This document shows, in pieces, positions 1 to 10,944 of a stretch of 64,000 nt of DNA. Numbering within the stretch: the stretch's first letter is position 1; the number at the start of each line of letters is the position of its first letter. The stretch is from Plazaster borealis. Its lineage: Eukaryota > Echinodermata > Asteroidea > Forcipulatida > Labidiasteridae. The stretch is from assembly GCA_021014325.1 (NCBI GenBank), contig CM037473.1:25658822-25722821 (forward strand). Direction: 5' to 3'. The position numbers and the translations under genes were made by a program. The notes under the pieces are model-generated. The model was not told the origin of the DNA. It was given only the letters and a program-made list of their open reading frames with translations, and did not search any database.

Positions 1-194
1 GCATCAATGTTTACATGTGGGTTAGCCCCTGTACTCAATTCAATTTCTCTACTTTTTTTTCAAGTTTTGTGAAATTGGCGGCTGGAATTACACGGAGGCT
101 ACAGATTTCCTCTTTTGCCCTGTTCTTGGCCTTGGCGCCCTTCAAAAGTTTCCCCTGGACTTTATGATTTTCCAATATAATTATTATACACTGT

Positions 195-640
195 TCTTGT
201 ATAACACTTTATCTACGGGCGTCTCAAAGTGCTTATTAATTTTTGATGACAGGAATCCTAAGTTTTGAATAATGAAACCCCACCTTTAAGGGTTTGAAGG
301 TGATGTGGCACTGCCGGCGCAATCTGCTGCCAACCAACCCCAGAAACACTGGATCAAACCCCCTTCTCTTAAAAATAAGTACATGTAATACGGGGTTCTT
401 GTGCATTACACAACAAATGAGACTTATTACTCTACGCCCCATCCCAAGGTCGAAGCAATTATGGTGAAGTGTCTTGCTCAATGACACAAGTGCCCATGAC
501 TGGTACTCGAACCCACACTCTGACAACACCGGAACTTGAGTTCGGTGCACTAAAAATATAGTGCCAATTCCATTGATAAAACTGCTCCAAGGGGCTTAGA
601 CCACTCGGCCACAACACTTCACGATGAAAGTGCCTTTGCA
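195..640 (-). mobile_element. tRNA-derived SINE, split head
   Basis: Read on the minus strand, it starts with a degenerate GGCCGAGTGGTCTAAG tRNA-like head and has the GTGTGGGTTCGAGTACCAGT B-box-like part. A tail ends in a CTTTGAGACGCCC region close to a GCGC-type terminus. A block of about 45 bp interrupts the head between 545 and 590. The same family recurs at 4290, 19872, 34845, 35144, 42104, 51812 and 52487. Confidence 0.7.
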
Positions 641-645
641 AACTG

Positions 646-2790
646 AGAATGGTCTTGATTTCTCAAAGGTGAAATAGCAGTCCTGTGTTTCTTTTCTGTA
701 CTGTGCCCTTTGTGCACCCATAATTCCCTTCTTTCCACATTTCTTTTGAAATCATGTATTCCTCACCCTTTCTTTGTAGTTTAAGACCCCTTTTTTGTGG
801 CACTTTTTTTCTGCACACCCCTTTTCACTTATCCGCCTCTGTTAGAGTGATTTACAATTCTTAACAAATTATGAATTCACATGTGTACTTGTATTTTCCA
901 AACTCGATGGTGTGCCATCCATTTATGTGTTACTCTAAAACGCCTAACAGATGTCAGAAATTAGAGTAACGATTTTCCAGTCGGAAATTCCAAAGCTGGG
1001 ATCGTGCGGTCTATTCAGTTGTGCCGCAAAAGCCTGGACAGGGTCCAGGTTCATGCGAGAACAACATCACTTATTTTGTTTTCTTCTCATATTTTCCCTG
1101 GTTTTTTTTTTCTTTCTTGTTTTTGCTTCCCCATTTTGAAAATGTGAAATATCTCTGGGTGGCTCGCGTGCTTGGCTTACTGCCAACCCTGCTGTTTATT
1201 TTGGAGACTATATTTAGATGTACAAACACATGGATGTGATGTTGTCGGATGGGCTGTGAGGAATTCCTGCTCTGTTGAACAAAATGGAGAGAGACCTCAA
1301 AATATGCATCTGGCTTAAAGATATTTATACCTATGACAATAGCAGGCGTGAAATTTTTCCTATTTTATACTTATTTTTTATTTTTTTGTGCACTGGCAAG
1401 ATCAGTGTAAGAGTAAAAAAAAAAAAAAAAATTGAATTGATGAATGACAAGAAACAAAACAAAAAAGGGCAGGGGGGGGGGATTTTTTTTTTATTTATCT
1501 CTCTCTCTCTCCTTGAGCCTTCCTTCAGATTTGAAGAAAAGAAGTAAAGTAAAGAAGGAAGAAGAGATCAAATGAATGTGTCAAAATTTTTTTTTTTTTT
1601 TTTTTTTGAGTTTCTAGTGATGCATAAAAACTGCAAACCAAAAAACATCTGCTAAATCTAAAATAAGGGGGGGAAATAAGGGGGACAAAAAATTTTCATT
1701 TTCATTTTTTTTCTTTCAATTCAAATAAAAGGGAAAACTTTGCACTTGCATCCATCACATTAGCAGTTTTTCTAATTTTTCCGCAAGCTATCCCAAGAAA
1801 GCTCCAACATGTGATTATCATGTCAGTGCAAAAATATGGTTTCTTGATTCTGCAAAAAGTTGTATCTCGCACGAAAATGCTTCATGCAAAAAAAATAACT
1901 GTTACCTACCAAACTTGCAACCTACCAAATATGCAACCTACCAACTTCAACTGGGCCGTGAAATTTGCGCGATCCATAGCGCCCTCTTTTGACTCAATTT
2001 CCTCAGGCCATGTTAAAACACTCCTCACTGTGTTTATATTGACATGGCCTTGTGAACCCCTCTCGACCAATCAGAATGGATAAACTGTCCCAGGTATTAA
2101 TGAATTATTATTATAAAACCTTTAATGGATCACATACTTTTAAATCATTCGAACCATCTGTATTGTGTATAAACGGATGTGCACAACTTTCAGGCAATTT
2201 TCAATCCGATTTTTTCGATCGGAATTAGCCAATGCTTGCAAAGTAGCAAGAAATGTTTTAACTGAGCAATGAGATCAATGTAAACAACCAGGGCAGTGGC
2301 CCGGCTACGCTGAAATATGCTCGGTCCAAGTCTAGACTATTTGATACAGTTGACATGTATATATCATGTTCCACCAAGTATTCCATGATAGAATATTTGG
2401 GAATTCTTAAGAGATGTCTGGCCCCTGCACATGTGGAAATTTAATTATTAAAAGTATGGTTTAATCCCCGCCCTAATGTCAAAAGCAACTGTGATGGTTT
2501 GTTGTGGAGAGTCATTTAGTAAATGCTTTCGTCTTCATAGGGGGTGGTGAATAGGATTTCTACCACCCCCCCCCCCTTAACAGGTAGAAACAGGGAATGA
2601 TTAAATAGGTTAAACACTTTGGGAGTATGACGCTGTCTGTTAACCCCCTGGGATGGGTTTTTAAAGCTTCATTTCCAACATATACTTGAACTTTCAATAC
2701 AGTTTGCCCGGAATTCATTTTTTTTTCTTCAATATTTAATCTGTCCATGTTTCTTAAGTTAAAGAATTATAGTAATATTTACCGCTGTTA
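646..2790. other. No gene seen; AT-rich upstream or intron sequence
   Basis: Short open readings here are AT-rich and lack family features. The stretch holds homopolymers (A run near 1416, G run near 1474, T run near 1590, C run near 2567) and unrelated AT-rich sequence. The missing upstream smoothelin exon might lie here, but I see no convincing splice pair. Confidence 0.6.
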
Positions 2791-2799
2791 TTTAATTTT

Positions 2800-2986
2800 A
2801 ATTTGGGGTTGAACAAAGAACGGTTGTATGGCCTCTGACTGGCACCCGGAACAAAGATGATGACAAAATAGGGAGACCGCTAACGTAGGGGTAGATAGCT
2901 CAGTTGGTAGGGCGCCGGCATGTTAAACCGGAGGTCATTGGTTCAAATCCCGCTGTAGTCAATTTTTCTTTGTTCAACCCCAAATT
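2800..2986 (+). mobile_element. Foldback element enclosing a tRNA-Asn-like sequence
   Basis: Perfect 21-nt inverted repeats lie at 2800-2820 and 2966-2986 (starting AATTTGGGGTTGAACAAAG). Between them, at about 2889-2962, lies a tRNA-like fold with TAGCTCAGTTGG (A box) and GGTTCAAATCC (B box) and the anticodon-loop sequence ATGTTAA, anticodon GTT (Asn). The acceptor stem pairs poorly, so this is not a functional tRNA gene. Four related copies occur on the minus strand at 21391, 42619, 50568 and 57489. Confidence 0.72.
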
Positions 2987-3298
2987 ATTTTAAATTTACC
3001 CAGTCAGCTTCTTTAGTGGCTTACAGCTTGTTATTTAGTTTTACTAAATAAAGCTTGTTCAAGTACTATTATTATTAATATCATCTTTTTTTGACTTGGT
3101 GGTTTACAAGACTTTCTTAAAGATGAGTCCGTTTACGACACCAAATAATTAGGACTTTTTTGTTAAAGACAAAGTGCCAAACTACCTGTAGGCTAGCAAC
3201 AAAATATACACTATTTGTTTCAATCTTAAAGCTCACTGATTATATAGTTCTAATTAATGTGTGGAATGACGCCCAATTTTTATAGCGCCTTTTAAGTG

Positions 3299-3667
3299 TT
3301 AAAGGCACTGTACACGTTTGGTAATTACTCAAAATATATATTAGCATAAAAACTGACTTGGTAACAAGCAACGGAGAGCTGTTGATAGTATAAAACATTG
3401 TGAGAAACGACTCCCTCTGAAATAACGTAGTTTTTGAGAAAGAGGTAATTTCTCACTAAAATAATAAAAACTTCTTGCAAGAAGCCTTTTATTCCTATCT
3501 GAAAGTACACAAATTTGTACAACAAGGGTGTTTTTTCTTTCATCATTTTCTTGCAACTTTGATGACCAATTGAGCCAAAATTTTCACAGGCTTGTTATTT
3601 TATGTTGGGATACACCAAGTGAGAACACTGGTCTTTGACAATTACCAAACGTGTTCAGTGCCTTTAA
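3299..3667 (-). mobile_element. TTAA foldback element, family A
   Basis: The element runs from TTAA-AGGCACTGTACACG to CGTGTTCAGTGCCT-TTAA, so termini are inverted repeats next to TTAA on each side. The interior contains the family A sequence (GGGATACACCAAGTGAGAA; TTCACAGGCTTGTTATTTTA). No transposase reading is present, so it is non-autonomous. Confidence 0.82.
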
Positions 3668-3726
3668 AGGCAATATGGCTCAGTAGGTATTCTTACAGAG
3701 TGGGGTTGCATGTAGTGTTATAATTA

Positions 3727-4438
3727 CTATTACTATATATTTCTGGTAATTGAAACCAAGGATGCCCCATACGTGAACTTAGTCACTGTAGCTCACAAGC
3801 CTGAGGAAACCTGTAAACAAGGGTGCTTGCTATGTGAACCAAAATCACCAGGGTTAACCCCTACTCTTCCATGATAAGTGTCCCGCAGCCGATTTCACGA
3901 AACGCTAGGATTAATCCTAACTTAAGATAAATCTTAGGATAAATCTTAAGGTTTACATGTTACAGTGCAAGGCTGGGACTCGTCCTAAGTCCTAAGTCCT
4001 AAGATTAATTCTAAGTTTGGAAGAGTTTGGTGAAATCGACGCCCGGGTTCTTTTAGGTGAATCCTAGTAAACTCACCTATGGCACAGCTGCCAACTCTCC
4101 CTGATTCTGCAGAAAGTTCCCTGAAAATAAACCAATCTTTCCATGTTTTGATGAACAAATTTGAAAATCTCCCTGATTATGGAAACTATTCCCTGTTATG
4201 TTGAATGTAATTCTAAATATCTCCCTGATTGTTGTACAAAATCTCCCTGATTGCAAGATGCAAATGTTAGCAACTCTGCTATGGCTTGATGTCCCATCCG
4301 AAGGACAAAGCAATTATGCTAAAGTATCTTGCTCAAGGATACAAGTGTCATGACCGGGACTCGAACCCACTCTCTGCTGATCAGAAACACCAGAGCTTGA
4401 GTCCGGTGCTCTGAGCCACTCGGCCACAACACGCCTCA
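3727..4438 (-). mobile_element. SINE with two nested insertions
   Basis: The tail module (TATATTTCTGGTAATTGAAACC) begins near 3735 and the tRNA-like head ends near 4437 (revcomp of GGCGTGTTGTGGCCGAGTGG). It is interrupted by a foldback element at 3893-4044 and by a Ser/Pro-type repeat at about 4082-4285 containing the recurring word CTCCCTGATT. An uninterrupted relative with the same tail and head is at 52487-52850. Confidence 0.65.
3893..4044. mobile_element. Short foldback element
   Basis: Ends are GATTTCACGAAACGCTAGG and GTTTGGTGAAATCGACGC, inverted around GATTTCAC/GTGAAATC. The interior holds several runs of CCTAAG and CTTAGGAT that also fold back. It splits a SINE. Confidence 0.6.
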
Positions 4439-4795
4439 GCCTTACCAACAGTATCCATGCATCTCCTTTAAATCACACATGTTGGTGGTCGAAGTTTGTT
4501 TCAATCAGTAATTTTATTTGAATTCTCTCTTTTTGTACGCGATTAACTTCCCTTTTCGAAACGGAAACGGAAGTGAACCATTTGAACAGAAAATCACCTG
4601 TTATTGGATGAAACATCAGGAATATGCATCTTGCACGTCTTAACAGGTTTTTTAGTCATCAAGCGTTGGTTTCAGTTGTGAGAGAGGAGTGGCTGGAGTC
4701 ATTAATGGACCCCTTAACAGGAAATAAACAGTCTAGAATTTGTAAACAGCGTATTGTTTCACGATCAAAGTTTCCAAATATTAACCCTTTTCCCA

Positions 4796-6613
4796 ACCAT
4801 AGGTGATTTTAGTCAACTGCACTCGTACCCCCTCTTCCTTACCATAGGTGACTTGAGTCGGCTGCACTCCTACCCCTTCTTCCTTACCATAGGTGATTTG
4901 AGTCGGCTGCACCCATATCCCTCTTCCTTACCATAGGTGACTTTAGTCAACTGCACTCATACCCTATCTTCCTTACCATAGGTGAATTTAGTCAACTGCA
5001 CTCATACCCCTCTTCCTTACCATAGGTGACTTGAGTCGGCTGCACCCATATCCCTCTTCCTTACCATAGGTGACTTTAGTCAACTGCACTCATACCCCCT
5101 CTTCCTTACCATAGGTGACTTGAGTCGGCTGCACCCATATCCCTCTTCCTTACCATAGGTGACTTTAGTCAACTGCACTCATACCCCCTCTTCCTTACCA
5201 TAGGTGACTTGAGTCGGCTGCACCCATATCCCTCTTCCTTACCATAGGTGACTTTAGTCAACTGCACTCATACCCCCTCTTCCTTACCATAGGTGACTTT
5301 AGTCAACTACACTCCTACCCTATCTTCCTTACCATAGGTGAATTTAGTCAACTGCACTCATACCCCTCTTCCTTACCATAGGTGACTTTAGTCGACTGCA
5401 CTCATACCCCCTCTTCCTTACCATACATGTAGGTGACTTTAGTCGACTGCACTCATTCCCCCTCTTCCTTTCCATAGGTGACTTTAGTCAACTGCACTCA
5501 TACCCCCTCTTCCTTACCATAGGTGACTTTAGTCAACTGCACTCATACCCCCTCTTCCTAACCATAGGTGACTTTAGTCAACTGCACTCATACCCCCTCT
5601 TCCTTACCATAGGTGACTTTAGTCAACTGCACTCATACCCCCTCTTCCTTACCGTAGGTGACTTTAGTCAACTGCACTCATACCCCCTCTTTCTTACCAT
5701 AGGTGACTTTAGTCCACTGCACTCATACCCCCTCTTCCTTACCATAGGTGACTTTAGTCAACTACACTCATACCCCCTCTTCCTTACCATAGGTGATTTT
5801 AGTCGACTGCACTCATACCCCCTCTTTCTTACCATAGGTGATTTTAGTCAACTGCACTCATACCCCCTCTTCCTTACCATAGGTGACTTAAGTCGACTGC
5901 ACTCATACCCCCCTCTTCCTTACCATAGGTGACTTTAGTCGACTGCACTCATACCCCCTCTTTCTTACCATAGGTGACTTTAGTCAACTGCACTCATACC
6001 CCCTCTTCCTAACCATAGGTGACTTTAGTCAACTGCACTCATACCCCCTCTTCCTTACCATAGGTGACTTTAGTCGACTGCACTCATACCCCCTCTTCCT
6101 AACCATAGGTGACTTTAGTCAACTGCACTCATACCCCCTCTTCCTTACCATGGGTGACTTAAGTCAACTGCACTCATACCACCTCTTCCTTACCATGGGC
6201 GACTTTAGTCGACTGCACTCATACCCCCTCTTTCTTACCATAGGTGACTTTAGTCAACTACACTCATACCCCCTCTTTCTTACCATAGGTGATTTTAGTC
6301 GACTGCACTCATACCCCCTCTTCATTACCACAGGTGACTTTAGTCAACTGCACTCATACCCCCTCTTCCTTACCATAGGTGACTTTAGCCAACTGCACTC
6401 ATACTCCCTCTTCCTTACCATAGGTGACTTTATTTGATTGCACTCATACCCCCTCTTCCTTACCACAGGTGACTTTAGTCAAAAGCACTCATACCCCCTC
6501 TTCCTAACCATAGGTGATTTTAGTCGACTGCACTCATACCCCCTCTTCCTAACCATAGGTGATTTTAGTCGACTGCACTCATACCCCCTCTTCCTTACCA
6601 TAGGTGACTTTAC
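4796..6613 (+). repeat. 45-bp minisatellite, about 40 copies
   Basis: The unit is CCATAGGTGACTTTAGTCAA followed by CTGCACTCATACCCCCTCTT and CCTTA. Copies differ by single changes (AAC/GAC, CCCTATC, ACATGTAGG insertion near 5427). The unit is a multiple of three, so it leaves open readings of 15-residue repeats; these are artefacts. Each unit has a pyrimidine tract ending CCATAG/GTGA, which looks like a 3' splice site followed by a 5' splice site. The array ends 144 bp before exon 1. Confidence 0.95.
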
Positions 6614-6757
6614 ACCTAATTTATGACCGACATGGCGCATTATAAATGTACACTAATATTATTATTGTTATTATTATATGCATGTAATATTTGTATACTA
6701 TACGACAAAGACAATTAATTCACAATTTGTTTGTTGTACATCATGATTTGTTTTCAG

Positions 6758-6837
6758 ATTTTGCTGGTGAGATCATCTTGAAAGATGAGGAAGCTTATGA
6801 AGAGAAACTACGTCAACAAGATGAGGAAGCTGAGAAG
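6758..6837 (+). CDS. SMTN: Smoothelin exon 1 of window: acidic/basic helix
   Basis: The exon opens after a TTTTCAG acceptor in phase 1 (two bases finish a codon) and closes at AAG/GTAAAT in phase 0. It encodes 26 full residues beginning FAGEIILKDEEAYEEK and ending DEEAEK, a highly charged stretch typical of a solvent-exposed helix or short coiled coil. It precedes the first smoothelin repeat, which in vertebrate SMTN lies close to the N-terminus, so this animal has a longer leader. The upstream exon must end with a single coding base. I could not find it in the first 6.7 kb, so it may lie outside the window or be too short to see. Confidence 0.78.
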
Positions 6838-7185
6838 GTAAATAAATGAAACCAAGATTTCCTGGCCTCTAAAAGCACAATTATATTGGTTGGTCCTCCA
6901 TGTACACAACTGAAACCTCTTCAGCAAAGTCAGAACTCTGCTGCTCATGGTCAAAGTTGAGTTCAGAGCTGTAGACTGCTTGGCCAGGAAATGCTATCCT
7001 TTAATGTTTATCCTCCATTTTTAAATAATGGTTTTGTGAGGGATTTGGTTATAAATCCTATATCCAATTCTGAGATGAGTCGGACCATTGACTTTGAGCC
7101 TCACACAGGCTTGATGTTGCTTGTGTTATAACCTTGTCCAAAAAGTCTTCCCATATTAGACCTCATTTTCAAGAGTTGCACCGGC

Positions 7186-7352
7186 TACCAGAATACTTAT
7201 CGTGGAAGAGTAGGGGTTAACCCCAGTGTTTGTGGTTCACATAGCAAGCAGCCTTGTTTACAGGTTTCCCCAGGCTTGCAAACTGCAGTGATTAAGTTCA
7301 CTTATGAGGCCTCCTTGGTTTCATTACCAGAAATATAGAATAATTGAATCCT
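7186..7352 (+). mobile_element. SINE tail fragment
   Basis: This is the plus-strand copy of the module also found at 3735-3890, 52500-52650 and 60880-61010, containing GTGGAAGAGTAGGGGTTAAC and TTGGTTTCATTACCAGAAAT. It has no tRNA-like head. Confidence 0.65.
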
Positions 7353-7416
7353 CGTACAAAGAGATGTAATTTTACACCAACTTTTTTGATGTCATGGATC
7401 TATATCTTTGTTCCAG

Positions 7417-7548
7417 CACCACAAAGATGAAATAAAGCCAAGCCAGATAGAAATGATGATCACAGAAGCTCCTCCTACCGATCAACCTAATCCCGACGGG
7501 TCAGTTGACTTCACGAAAATCAACGAAATCAGCACTCTTGAGAAAATG
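7417..7548 (+). CDS. SMTN: Smoothelin exon 2: start of smoothelin repeat 1
   Basis: The acceptor is GTTCCAG, phase 0; the donor is ATG/GTTAGT, phase 0; the exon is 44 codons. The first 35 residues are a polar, Pro-containing linker (HHKDEIKPSQIEMMITEAPP, then NPDGSVDF). The last eight, EISTLEKM, are the opening helix of smoothelin repeat 1 and correspond to the LEKM that opens repeat 3 in exon 8. The repeat continues directly in exon 3. An ATG-started reading begins at 7408, but this lies in the intron and is not a real start. Confidence 0.85.
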
Positions 7549-7837
7549 GTTAGTTCTTTACGAAGTATCTTTTTGGGACATTTACCCGGTTAACCGCTAA
7601 ACCGTAAACACAAACCATTGAAATTTGTTTTCAAATTTCCTGAATGACAGTAAAAAAAGTAGCCTTAGGCAATTTCCATGGAGATTGATTGACATCCCTT
7701 TAGTTGGTAGAATGTGTCTTATTTTAATCCCATACAATCTGTAATACATTATTTTCAATCCCCTACCATTTGTTATACACTTTGCTTTGTACACCACCCC
7801 ACTGGTTTGTGGTTTTGTGACTGTAAATACTGTGTAT

Positions 7838-8130
7838 AGACCCATTGCACAACGCGCAGCGTACTCACATGCGCCTATCCTGGTGTCATTTTGGGTGTCA
7901 AAATCGTATACAAACATGCACAAAAGAGAGTTGACACCCAAAATGACGCGCATTGTTCGGAGGTGCGTTCTGCGTTGTGTAAGGGGCTATATAAATCAAT
8001 AGACCGCCCTTGCGTATCGCGAAATGCTACAGGTTCGCTGAGGTCACGCGCACGTTTTTACTCACAGAGAACAGCTATCGTCTAATGATCTGCCTCCTTT
8101 TTGAGAGTGTGACGTCATATGCAATGGGTC
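7838..8130. mobile_element. TA-flanked foldback element
   Basis: Termini are TA-GACCCATTGCA and TGCAATGGGTC near TTTA. An inner hairpin (GTCATTTTGGGTGTCAA against TTGACACCCAAAATGAC) lies at about 7887-7945. The terminal sequence resembles that of the element at 59687-59840, so the two are probably related. A TA target suggests a Tc1/mariner-type origin; this is inference. Confidence 0.65.
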
Positions 8131-8332
8131 TTTAGTGGGTTGTCATCTGCCCCTTGTGTTTTACAGGTCGACTCATAGTTCTGATTGGAATCTGTAATGG
8201 AAAGCACAAGTTCCGTTTAACCGATTAGGAAAATATACAGAGATTCACAACTCTAATTTATAATAATTAGGCTACTTAGGTGAAATTTGTATTGGCTGTT
8301 CGCACTGGACTTAAAATGGTCAAGTTACCCAT

Positions 8333-8672
8333 TTGTTGGTTAGTTTACACATCACTCCGTTTCTCTGTTCACTGCACTGGCTCCTGGTTACTCAACGAAT
8401 CAAATACAAGATTCTTCTGCTCACTTACCTGACAGTTAAGGGCCATGCTCCTACATATCTTCAAAATCTAATTTCTCCAAAAGTTCCAATGCATTCCTTC
8501 AATTTACTGTCGTCAAACAACTCACAATGTCAACTAGCAAATGGTCCACGTATCTATACTCGCTTTCACCTCAGCTGCACCGTCACTATGGAACAATCTC
8601 CCTCTCAATATTCGTGAAGCTACCTCTACTGACTCATTCAAATCTCTATTAAAGACTCATCTCTTTGTAATT
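8333..8672 (+). pseudogene. LINE reverse transcriptase C-terminus, decayed
   Basis: The reading contains LHWLLVTQRIKYKILLLTY and GHAPTYLQNLI, then TMEQSPSQYS and, after frame shifts, SFKSLLKTHLF-type sequence. This is the conserved tail of CR1/L2-type non-LTR reverse transcriptases (LHWLPVxxRIxYKILLLTYK, APxYL). It is broken and short, in the intron before exon 3. A degenerate ATT-rich tail follows at 8735-8762. Confidence 0.82.
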
Positions 8673-8779
8673 TGAGGTTAATGCGCATAGAAACGCCAGT
8701 AGTGCTTTTTAAATGTTATTTTGTTATTTTGTTTTATTATTATTATAATTATTATTATTATTTACCCAAAAAGTTCAAT

Positions 8780-9030
8780 CGAACACGGCTTAAAAAGATG
8801 TTTTCCATTTCTTACCCAAAAAGTTCAGTGCGAACACGGCTTAAAATGACTTTTCCCATTTCTCACCATTACTCATAAATGTTTTCCATTTCTCACCGTT
8901 ACTCATAAATGTTTTCCATTTCTCACCGTTACTCATAATATTTGTTTTGCATTTCTCAACGTTACTCATAAATGTTTTCCATTTCTCAGCGTTACTCATA
9001 AGTGTTTTCCATTTCCTGTCGTTACTCACT
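8780..9030 (+). repeat. 30-bp minisatellite abutting exon 3
   Basis: The unit is AAATGTTTTCCATTTCTCAC followed by CGTTACTCAT, about 7 copies after a diverged leader (TTCCATTTCTTACCC). The last copy ends at 9029, 9 bp before exon 3; its CGTTACTCACTG is part of the acceptor region. Confidence 0.9.
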
Positions 9031-9038
9031 GTTTGTAG

Positions 9039-9305
9039 CTGGCCGGTATCGACGACTTCGGTGAGCGTACCCAGATCCGTGCTCGCATCAAGGAGCTCCG
9101 GGATCAGGACCTAGACGTGCCCGATTACCCAGATGCCAGACGCCTCTCTGAAGGTTTAGAAGCCTACTACATGGATGAGAGAGGCCGCAGGAGGAGCAGT
9201 TTGATTGACCGTGCTGCCCTGGAGGAGCTTAATAAGAACGCTGAACCTACAGATGACAACATTTGCTATGATGAGATTGAAGATCCTGCAGAGCTTCAGA
9301 GATTA
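9039..9305 (+). CDS. SMTN: Smoothelin exon 3: rest of repeat 1, linker, start of repeat 2
   Basis: The acceptor is GTTTGTAG, phase 0; the donor is TTA/GTAAGT, phase 0; the exon is 89 codons. It opens with LAGIDDFGERTQIRARIKEL, which finishes smoothelin repeat 1: the ER..IRA.I.EL signature is clear. A charged linker follows, with DARRLSEGLEAYYMDERGRR and a basic RRRSS site that could be a kinase target. The final residues EDPAELQRL open smoothelin repeat 2, aligned with EISTLEKM of exon 2. The exon lies immediately after a 30-bp tandem array whose last unit supplies part of the acceptor region. Confidence 0.92.
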
Positions 9306-9339
9306 GTAAGTTATATATTTCCAGTTAACACTGTAGAGA

Positions 9340-10115
9340 ACATAGCGGCCATAAGTGGCTTCGGCCATAATCCTCATAGCGGCTTAAGTATTGATCTACT
9401 TCCATAAGCAGTTTGTACCAAAGAGCACAAGGTGGCCACAAACAGTCGCAAGTACTGATCTAATTTGGTAAGTAGCTTCTACCAATACGTCCGTAGTGGC
9501 CACAAATTACCGCATGTATGATCTACTTCCGTAAGCCGCTCGTACCAAAACTCAAATAGTGGCCACAAATGGCTGCAAGTATTGATCTACCTTCAAAAGG
9601 AAGCTTGTACCAAAATGTATAGTTTGGCCACAAACAGTCATAAGTATTGATATACTTTTGTAAGCAGCTTGTACCAAAATGCCCACAGTGGCCACAAATG
9701 GCTGCATGTGGGATCTACTTTCGTAAGCAGCTAGTACCAAAATGCCCATAGTGGCCACAAATGGCCGGTCGCAAGTATTTATATACTTTTGTAAGCGGTT
9801 TGTACCAAAATGCACATAGTTTCCACACATGGCTGCAAGTGTTGATCTACTTCTGTTAGCGGCTTGTACCAAAATACTAAAGGTGGCCACAAACAGCCGC
9901 AAGTGTTGATCTACTTTCATAAGTGGCTTGTACCAAAATGCATGTGGTGGCAACAAATGGCCGCAAGTATTAATCTAGCAGCTTGTACCAAAATACACAG
10001 GGTGGCCACAAACAGCCGCAAGTATTTTTCTACTTCTGTAAAGCGGCTTGTACCAAAATGCCCATAGTAGCCACAAATGGCTGCAAGTGTTGATCTACTT
10101 CCACAAGCAGCTTTT
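9340..10115 (+). repeat. About 64-bp minisatellite in intron 3
   Basis: About 12 imperfect copies of a unit with GGCCACAAATGGCTGCAAGT, then TTGATCTACTTCCGTAAGC, then AGCTTGTACCAAAATGCCCA. The same words are found at the ends of a TTAA element at 39387-39703 and in a remnant at 20676-21150, so the array probably grew from such an element's end. Confidence 0.9.
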
Positions 10116-10313
10116 GAATATTATTTTTCTGTATATTGTATTTCTGCAGTTTCAGTGGCTTTTATTGTATATTTAATCTTTTAGCTGTTTTTGCTGTAAA
10201 TGATGTACAATTTTAGCTTTTGGCTGTGACGATTGGTGAAAATAAACTATTATGAATGAATAAATGTATAAATGAATGGACATGCATCTTTAAATCAAAT
10301 TGTTTTTTTGTAG

Positions 10314-10389
10314 TTGGAAAGTGCTGTCGACATCGGTGAGAAGCGAATGATTAGAGGTTGCCTGAAAAATCTGCAAAAGAAACTTGCTG
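10314..10389 (+). CDS. SMTN: Smoothelin exon 4: rest of repeat 2
   Basis: This 76-nt exon starts in phase 0 after a T-rich TTTTTTTGTAG acceptor and ends in phase 1 at GCTG/GTGAGT. It encodes LESAVDIGEKRMIRGCLKNL then QKKLA, the second half of smoothelin repeat 2. The GEKRMIRGCLKNL segment matches the ERxxIRAxLRExR signature, with Cys in place of the usual Ala. Exon 9 has exactly the same length and phases and carries the same part of repeat 3, which supports both calls and suggests the repeats duplicated together with their introns. Confidence 0.9.
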
Positions 10390-10463
10390 GTGAGTATTTA
10401 CAATGGTTTCATGAAGTGATCGAAACATTTCTACATGGATGAATGCTATGCTTAGAGAAACTG

Positions 10464-10718
10464 CGTGTTGTGGCTGAGCGGTGTAGTGCATTAAACTCAA
10501 AATATTGATTGAATCATCGGAGTGTGGGCTCGATTCCTGGTCATGACACTTGTTTCCTTGAGCAAGGAACCTAAACATGAGGCGTTTTCACTAACAAGCT
10601 CCGATCCATGCTGAAAGTTAAGTTTCTTGCCCAAGAACACAAGCATCACAACAGGAATTCGAACCCACACTCTGATGACTCGGCCATCGGAATGTGAGTT
10701 TGATCCTCTCGACGGCAC
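10464..10718 (+). mobile_element. SINE fragments head to head
   Basis: A plus-strand head (GTTGTGGCTGAGCGGTGTAG, then GAGTGTGGGCTCGATTCC) runs to about 10570. A minus-strand partial copy with GAATTCGAACCCACACTCTG follows, ending near 10718. Both are diverged. Confidence 0.55.
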
Positions 10719-10944
10719 GACAAGCTCTGTTTAATGTTTATCCCCAAAAATGCGCAGTAATGGTTTGGTAATTATCAAGATCATTTTGAAATTTGTTTAT
10801 GAAATTCCAATCGTGTGTTTTTATGGGCATGGCCTGAAAGTTGTATGAGATGATTTAGTGGCAAATATTTCACAAAGTTAATATTTAGACTTCAATATAA
10901 TTTTTTTATAAACATCCATTTTTGTTATATCATTATCTTCCAAG

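Noticed and set aside
2889..2962. tRNA-Asn gene
   Set aside because: A and B boxes and a GTT anticodon are visible, but the acceptor stem and T stem pair poorly and the sequence is part of a dispersed repeat.
6150..6626. Open readings of 15-residue repeats (HSYPLFLTIGDFS)
   Set aside because: They result from the 45-bp unit being a multiple of three within an intron or upstream array.
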